Shown here: positions 59,472-64,000 of the stretch, one piece after another
How positions within the stretch are numbered: position 1 is the stretch's first letter
Layout of the letters: each line of letters opens with the position of its first letter
DNA from: Pseudalkalibacillus hwajinpoensis
Lineage (GTDB): Bacteria; Bacillota; Bacilli; Bacillales; Guptibacillaceae
DNA length: 64,000 nt
Direction of reading: 5' to 3'
NCBI RefSeq assembly: GCF_015234585.1
Contig: NZ_JADFCM010000001.1
Coordinates: 310,001 to 374,000, forward strand
Notes under the pieces: generated by a model
Database searches by the model: none
What the model was told of the DNA's origin: nothing
The model's input: only the letters and a program-made list of their open reading frames with translations
Position numbers and translations under genes: made by a program

Positions 59472-60941
59472 ATGCTAAGCGTACATTCTGTTACAGGAGG
59501 ATACCCCGGTCACGACGTGCTTGATGACATCACGTTTGATGTGAATCAAGGCGAGCTTCTCGGCATCGTTGGACCAAACGGAAGCGGCAAAACGACTATT
59601 TTTAAAATGGTTAGCGGCATCCTGAAGGCAAAGTCAGGCTCAATCATGCTCAAAGATAAGCCGCTCTCAAGCTACTCAGCGAAACAGCTGGCGCGCGTGC
59701 TCGCGGTTCTTCCACAGCATGCGGATCAGGCTTTTCCTTATACCGTTAAAGAAACCGTTTCGCTAGGTCGCTATGCCCATCAAACGGGATGGTTTCAAAT
59801 GTGGAGCGAGCATGACGAGGCGGTTGTACAGCGTACAATGGAGCAAACGGGAATCGCCGCCTTCGCGGATAACTACGTGAATGAACTCTCAGGCGGTGAG
59901 CGTCAGCGCGTCTTTCTCGCACAGGCGCTCGCGCAGGAACCTGAGATTCTCTTGTTAGATGAGCCAACGAACCACCTCGACCTTTCTTATCAAAAAGAAC
60001 TGCTCGATCTCTTAAAAAAATGGACGCGCGAACAGGGGCTAACGGTGATTTCGATTTTTCACGACTTGAATCTGGCAGGTCTGTACTGTGACCGCCTGCT
60101 TCTTCTTGAAAATGGGAAAATCAACATGCACAACAAGCCAAATGACGTCCTAAACGAACAGCGCATTCAATCGGTTTATCGCACAAAAATTGAAAAGCAT
60201 CCTCATCCGACCGTGCCAAAGCCACAAATGCTGTTATTGCCAGAAAAACAGGCAGAGGATCAAAGCGATCTCACTATTGATGAGCGCTACCTTGAGCGGT
60301 CAGAAAACATGATCACGCTTACCACACCATTTCCGCTTCGCACGATGTCTTCGGGTGTCGTAGGATCTGGAACTGGCTGGTATCGCACGTTCGTCAACCG
60401 ACACGTCCCTAAAAGCTACAGTTGCTCAGATCATAAAGAAGAAATGGCGACGTTTTTAGAGGAGCACGGCATCGATCCGACAGAAACAGTTGGCATGATG
60501 ACGGCCGTTCGATTAGAGGATGTCTCTTACCGCTTAGTAGAAGATGAAGGCGTTTCGGTATTTGTCGTTGTAACGGCAGGCGTTGGAAACGCCGTTGATG
60601 CCTCGAAAAGCGCAGAGCACGTATACGAGCCGCTCCCTGGAACGATCAACACGTGGATTTTCGTGAACGGAACGCTCACAGATGAAGCGTTCATCCAAAG
60701 CATCATGACCGCAACGGAAGCAAAGGTTAAGGTCATGCACGACCAGCAAGTAAAAGACTCGGTGACAGGCACCATAGCAACAGGTACTTCTACAGACAGC
60801 ATTCTGATCGCCGCGACACAGCGTGGACAGCATCAGGCATACGCGGGCACGATTACAACGCTCGGAAAATTGATTAGCCTCGGCGTTTACAACTGTATGA
60901 CAGAGGCACTTGAAAAGTACCGTACGAGGCTCTCGCTATGA
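59472..60941 (+). CDS. BtuD-CbiZ fusion: cobalamin ABC ATPase with adenosylcobinamide amidohydrolase
   Basis: This 489-residue protein joins two activities. Residues 1-255 are an ABC ATPase of the BtuD/FecE type (GPNGSGKTTIFKMVSG, LSGGERQRVFLAQALA, ILLLDEPTNHLDLS, FHDLN). Residues about 285-489 are a CbiZ (adenosylcobinamide amidohydrolase) domain: LRTMSSGVVGSGTGWYRTFV, VTAGVGNAVDAS, GTINTWIFVNGTLTDEAF and ATGTSTDSILIA are typical. CbiZ removes the lower-ligand arm of imported pseudocobamides to give cobyric acid, which can be rebuilt into the cell's own cobamide. Fusion to the transporter ATPase links import to remodelling; such fusions are known in some bacilli. Confidence 0.9.
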   Translation: MLSVHSVTGGYPGHDVLDDITFDVNQGELLGIVGPNGSGKTTIFKMVSGILKAKSGSIMLKDKPLSSYSAKQLARVLAVLPQHADQAFPYTVKETVSLGRYAHQTGWFQMWSEHDEAVVQRTMEQTGIAAFADNYVNELSGGERQRVFLAQALAQEPEILLLDEPTNHLDLSYQKELLDLLKKWTREQGLTVISIFHDLNLAGLYCDRLLLLENGKINMHNKPNDVLNEQRIQSVYRTKIEKHPHPTVPKPQMLLLPEKQAEDQSDLTIDERYLERSENMITLTTPFPLRTMSSGVVGSGTGWYRTFVNRHVPKSYSCSDHKEEMATFLEEHGIDPTETVGMMTAVRLEDVSYRLVEDEGVSVFVVVTAGVGNAVDASKSAEHVYEPLPGTINTWIFVNGTLTDEAFIQSIMTATEAKVKVMHDQQVKDSVTGTIATGTSTDSILIAATQRGQHQAYAGTITTLGKLISLGVYNCMTEALEKYRTRLSL

Positions 60942-61900
60942 TCATGCATCACCTTCTTGCGATCAGCCTCGCTTTTTTTCTAGATCTATTGATTGGCGAT
61001 CCACCAAAATGGCCGCATCCAGTGAAGTGGTTTGGCTCACTTATCAGCTTTCTCGACAAACGCTGGAACTATGGTGCGAACCGCAAACAAAAAGGTGCCC
61101 TCATGATGCTCACTGTTCTTGTTGTTGTGATCACACTAACCGGGTTAACCGTTTTTCTTGCCTACAACCTTCACCCGCTTGTGGGGATTTTCTTTGAAGG
61201 CATTCTCATCGCAACAACAATCTCACAGAAAAGCTTGCGAGAGGCGGCACTGGACGTATATAAGCCCCTTCAGCAAGGCGATATGCCAGAAGCGCGACGC
61301 AAGCTTTCCTGGATCGTTGGACGTGATACAGATCATCTCGATGAAAGTGAAATCGTACGAGGCACTGTTGAAACGGTTGCTGAGAACACTAGTGACGGCA
61401 TTACGGCACCGCTATTCTGGGCACTTATCGGCGGTAGCGTTGGGGCGATGGCCTACCGAGCGATTAACACATGTGATTCAATGGTTGGCTATCGAAACGA
61501 AAAATATGAAGCATTTGGCTACGCCTCTGCGAAGCTTGATGACGCTGTGAACTGGATTCCAAGTCGCATTACAGGCTGCTGCATGATGCTTTCCAAAAAG
61601 CCTGAGCATACCGCAAGAAGCCGCGCCTGGCACGTTCTATTTCGCGATGCAAAACAGCATCCGAGTCCAAACAGCGGCTGGGGAGAAGCGGCAACGGCAG
61701 CGCTTCTCGGCGTGCAGCTTGGCGGGATAAACACATATAAAGGCATCGTCTCAAACCGTGCGCTGATCGGTGATCCCATCATCAAATTAAGCGGCATACA
61801 TATTCCAAAAGCGATTGCGATCATGAATCGCACGAGCGTTCTTTTTCTACTTATCTTATGGATCGGAGGGCTTTTCATTGCTACCATCACACGGCTCTAA
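60938..61900 (+). CDS. cbiB: Adenosylcobinamide-phosphate synthase CbiB/CobD
   Basis: A 320-residue membrane enzyme that attaches (R)-1-amino-2-propanol phosphate to adenosylcobyric acid. The N-terminal LDLLIGDPPKWPHPVKWFG, WIVGRDTDHLDESEIVRGTV and ENTSDGITAPLFWALIGG are the family signatures; several hydrophobic helices are present. The start overlaps the previous stop (ATGA). It uses the product of the CobD-type aminotransferase-like enzyme encoded next. Confidence 0.94.
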   Translation: MIMHHLLAISLAFFLDLLIGDPPKWPHPVKWFGSLISFLDKRWNYGANRKQKGALMMLTVLVVVITLTGLTVFLAYNLHPLVGIFFEGILIATTISQKSLREAALDVYKPLQQGDMPEARRKLSWIVGRDTDHLDESEIVRGTVETVAENTSDGITAPLFWALIGGSVGAMAYRAINTCDSMVGYRNEKYEAFGYASAKLDDAVNWIPSRITGCCMMLSKKPEHTARSRAWHVLFRDAKQHPSPNSGWGEAATAALLGVQLGGINTYKGIVSNRALIGDPIIKLSGIHIPKAIAIMNRTSVLFLLILWIGGLFIATITRL

Positions 61901-62942
61901 TCCGCACTATTTATACGATTCGCTAAGCATCGCGCAGCCCGAGGAGACGCTCGATTTCAGCGCAAACCTGAATCCATTCGGTCCTCCAAAGGCGCTAATC
62001 GAAAAGTGGCCTGACGCTTTCAACCTTATCACAACATACCCTGATCCCCACGCCTCATCGCTAACGAAAAAGCTTGCAGCAATGCACGATACGGAAGAAA
62101 GTCACGTTCTCGTAGGTAACGGTGGTGCTGAGCTGATTACGCTCGTCGGCCGTTTTCTTTTTCATAAACGAGTTTGCATCGTGCAGCCGGCTTTTTCAGA
62201 ATATGAAGAAGCGTGCCGTAGTGCAGGATGCGAAATCACTTACCATATGCTTGAAGAGGGATGGCGTCTTGACCCAAATCCACTTATTGAAATAATGAAT
62301 CACCTTGACGCCATTTTTCTCTGTACGCCAAATAACCCAACTGGTGTTTCGTACGATGCTGAAACAGTCAGAACCTTGATTGCTGAAGCGGATAAGAGAG
62401 CTTGCTATTTGATCATCGATGAAGCCTTCGCTGACTTTTTACAAAAAGAGCCCTGTTATACCGTAGAGATCTTGACAAATAAGCGCTTGATTATTCTGCG
62501 CTCGTTAACGAAAATGTTCGCCATTCCAGGCTTACGTCTAGGTTATATGATGGCGCATCCTGAAGTGATTCGCACAGTTAAAAAGCTCAAGCCACACTGG
62601 AGCGTTAACGCTTTGGCGCTTATGGCGGGGGAGATTTGTATCGAAGAACAGGCGTATATGACGCTAACGCGAAAGTTTATCGAGGAGGAGCGGGAGAAAC
62701 TCCAGACTTTTTTTGAAAAGCATCGCTATATCTACTCACGATCAAGCGTGAATTTTTATTTGCTAAAAGATCCTGAACAAATTGATCAAGCGCCGCTTCT
62801 ACTTTACTTAATGAAAAACGGCATCGTCCCAAGGCATACGGAGAACTTTCCGGGTCTTAACGGGCGATGGCTCAGATTTGCGATTCGAACTTCCGATGAA
62901 AACGACCGACTCATGGAGGTGCTAGCATCATGGCGACGCTGA
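61878..62942 (+). CDS. cobD: L-threonine-O-3-phosphate decarboxylase-like PLP enzyme
   Basis: A 354-residue aminotransferase-fold protein. LDFSANLNPFGPP and CTPNNPTGVSYDAETV bind PLP/substrate; the PLP lysine is in SLTKMFAIPGLRLGYM. By context it is the threonine-phosphate decarboxylase (CobD in Salmonella, CobC in Pseudomonas) that supplies aminopropanol phosphate, rather than histidinol-phosphate aminotransferase. The start is a TTG, 8 bases after GGAGGG, overlapping cbiB by 23 bases. Confidence 0.85.
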   Translation: MLPSHGSNPHYLYDSLSIAQPEETLDFSANLNPFGPPKALIEKWPDAFNLITTYPDPHASSLTKKLAAMHDTEESHVLVGNGGAELITLVGRFLFHKRVCIVQPAFSEYEEACRSAGCEITYHMLEEGWRLDPNPLIEIMNHLDAIFLCTPNNPTGVSYDAETVRTLIAEADKRACYLIIDEAFADFLQKEPCYTVEILTNKRLIILRSLTKMFAIPGLRLGYMMAHPEVIRTVKKLKPHWSVNALALMAGEICIEEQAYMTLTRKFIEEEREKLQTFFEKHRYIYSRSSVNFYLLKDPEQIDQAPLLLYLMKNGIVPRHTENFPGLNGRWLRFAIRTSDENDRLMEVLASWRR

Positions 62943-63493
62943 TCTTTATAACAGGAGGCGTGAGGAGCGGGAAAAGTCGTTTTGCGGAAAAGCGAGCAGC
63001 TTCGGCCCGGACAGAAAACAGTACGCTTCATTACATCGCCTGCGGTCAGGCAAGTGACGTAGAGATGGAAGCGCGAATTCGCCGTCACCAGCAGGATAGG
63101 GAAAAAGCCATCGTTCCATGGCAAACAGTTGAATGCCCAAAGGATGTAGGAAGCGACACCGCGCAACTTGGGGCAAAGGCGGTTGTTTTGCTAGATTGCG
63201 TAACAACGCTTCTATCTAATGAATTGTTTCAAAACGGAGACTGGTCAAACGCCATTTTTCAGGAACAGACGAAACAGAAAATTCAGCGTGATATCGAAAA
63301 ACTTAACGAAAGCTCAGAAGCCCTCGTCATTGTTAGCAATGAACTTGGGCATGAACCGTTAGAAGGGGAACTTGTCTCCGTTTATGCACGATTGCTTGGC
63401 GAGATTCATCAGTGGATTGTTAGCCAAGCGGACGAAGCTTATCTGATTGAAATGGGCCTGCCGCAGGTTATGAAGGGAGACGGAATCACATGA
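62930..63493 (+). CDS. cobU: Adenosylcobinamide kinase/guanylyltransferase
   Basis: A 187-residue bifunctional enzyme: it phosphorylates adenosylcobinamide and transfers GMP to it. The P-loop is [18 protein letters not shown], the guanylylation His is in IRRHQQDR, and [13 protein letters not shown] is a conserved loop. GGAGG precedes the ATG, which lies inside the 3' end of the decarboxylase gene. Its stop overlaps the cobyric acid synthase start. Confidence 0.94.
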   Translation: MATLIFITGGVRSGKSRFAEKRAASARTENSTLHYIACGQASDVEMEARIRRHQQDREKAIVPWQTVECPKDVGSDTAQLGAKAVVLLDCVTTLLSNELFQNGDWSNAIFQEQTKQKIQRDIEKLNESSEALVIVSNELGHEPLEGELVSVYARLLGEIHQWIVSQADEAYLIEMGLPQVMKGDGIT

Positions 63494-64000
63494 AGGGTGT
63501 CATGATTCAAGGCACAGCATCAGACGTTGGCAAAAGCTTGATCGTGACGGCCCTTTGCCGTCTTCTCGCAAACGAAGGCTATGCCGTCGCTCCGTTTAAA
63601 TCACAAAACATGTCGAACAATTCTTACGTAACAATGGAAGGAAAAGAGATCGGACGGGCACAGGGCGCGCAGGCAGAAGCCGCTAGAACCGAAGCGAGCG
63701 TTTGGATGAATCCGATCCTGCTAAAACCAAGATCCGATCAGCATGCGGAAGTGATTCAGTTCGGAACCTCTTACCGTACGCTCTCGGGCAAAGATTACCG
63801 AGAATCGTACTACGAGATGGGCATAGAAAGCATTGAGCGTGCGCTCGATCACCTACAGCAAAACTATGATGTGGTTGTAATGGAAGGAGCGGGCAGCCCG
63901 GTTGAAGTCAATTTAAAAGATCGCGAGCTCGTGAACATGAAGGTGGCTGAAATGGCCGATGTTCCTGTCATTCTTGTGGCGGATATCGATCGCGGCGGCG
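63490..64000 (+). CDS. cobQ: Cobyric acid synthase CobQ/CbiP (partial, runs off right edge)
   Basis: The first 170 residues of an amidotransferase that amidates adenosyl-cobyrinic a,c-diamide. It begins [19 protein letters not shown], with the P-loop-like TASDVGKS, then [28 protein letters not shown] and [14 protein letters not shown], and the [10 protein letters not shown] motif at the edge. The ATG overlaps the cobU stop (ATGA). The glutaminase domain lies outside the window. Confidence 0.94.
   Translation, partial: MKGVMIQGTASDVGKSLIVTALCRLLANEGYAVAPFKSQNMSNNSYVTMEGKEIGRAQGAQAEAARTEASVWMNPILLKPRSDQHAEVIQFGTSYRTLSGKDYRESYYEMGIESIERALDHLQQNYDVVVMEGAGSPVEVNLKDRELVNMKVAEMADVPVILVADIDRGG

Noticed and set aside
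61878..62942. Histidinol-phosphate aminotransferase
   Set aside because: The fold is the same, but its overlap with cbiB and cobU places it in aminopropanol supply.

Overview
The window looks like chromosome from a Bacillaceae bacterium (Firmicutes). Starts are preceded by strong AGGAGG-type ribosome binding sites with many TTG and GTG starts, and the window carries SinR/SinI-like regulators, CcpA-type cre sites, BlaI/M56 regulation and a gas-vesicle cluster in the gene order of Bacillus (Priestia) megaterium. A marine or alkaliphilic relative such as Pseudalkalibacillus would fit, but the sequence alone does not settle the genus. No rRNA, tRNA, prophage or CRISPR array was seen.

Layout. (1) 1-1.9 kb: two SinR-like/SinI-like regulator pairs with palindromic operators, an unknown 88-residue protein and a small membrane protein that lacks a clear start codon. 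(2) 2.2-8.6 kb: a small lipoprotein, then a GntR regulator, a DctPQM TRAP transporter, a KduD-like dehydrogenase, a second SDR and a VOC protein; this is probably a sugar-acid uptake and oxidation locus under CcpA and GntR control. (3) 8.8-32.9 kb: six large secreted enzymes, each ending in the same three-repeat cell-wall-binding (CWB2) cassette: amylopullulanase-like GH13, nuclease, 5'-nucleotidase, GDSL esterase, M6 protease and lytic transglycosylase. A NlpC/P60 hydrolase with six PG-binding repeats lies among them. A REP-associated tyrosine transposase (RAYT) and a DprA paralogue interrupt the row. (4) 33-36.3 kb: D-serine dehydratase, three small genes and a TspO-like membrane protein. 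(5) 36.4-43.3 kb, minus strand: a complete 14-gene gas-vesicle operon, gvpA-P-Q-B-R-N-F-G-L-S-K-J-T-U. (6) 43.8-48.2 kb, minus strand: sat, an SLC13-type permease, cysC and a sulfotransferase, which together would import sulfate, make PAPS and transfer sulfate. (7) 48.4-50.9 kb: BlaI, an M56 protease, DoxX and a DsbA-like oxidoreductase, with two matching BlaI-type operators. (8) 51-56.9 kb: a ferritin-like protein and a response regulator/kinase/ABC module. (9) 57.1-64 kb: a cobalamin riboswitch followed by btuF, btuC, a btuD-cbiZ fusion, cobD/cbiB, an aminotransferase, cobU and the start of cobQ/cbiP (cobamide uptake and salvage).

The most unusual feature is a family of about 15 intergenic palindromes built on GGGGTCAGGC/GCCTGACCCC, all between 14.3 and 57.1 kb. 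Many are followed by a short AAAGACAAAA-like linker and a second hairpin with the core AGTGTCC/GGACACT, whose outer stem differs from copy to copy. The single RAYT gene lies among them. I read them as a REP-like composite element, probably spread by this or a related RAYT, and often placed where a transcription terminator would sit.
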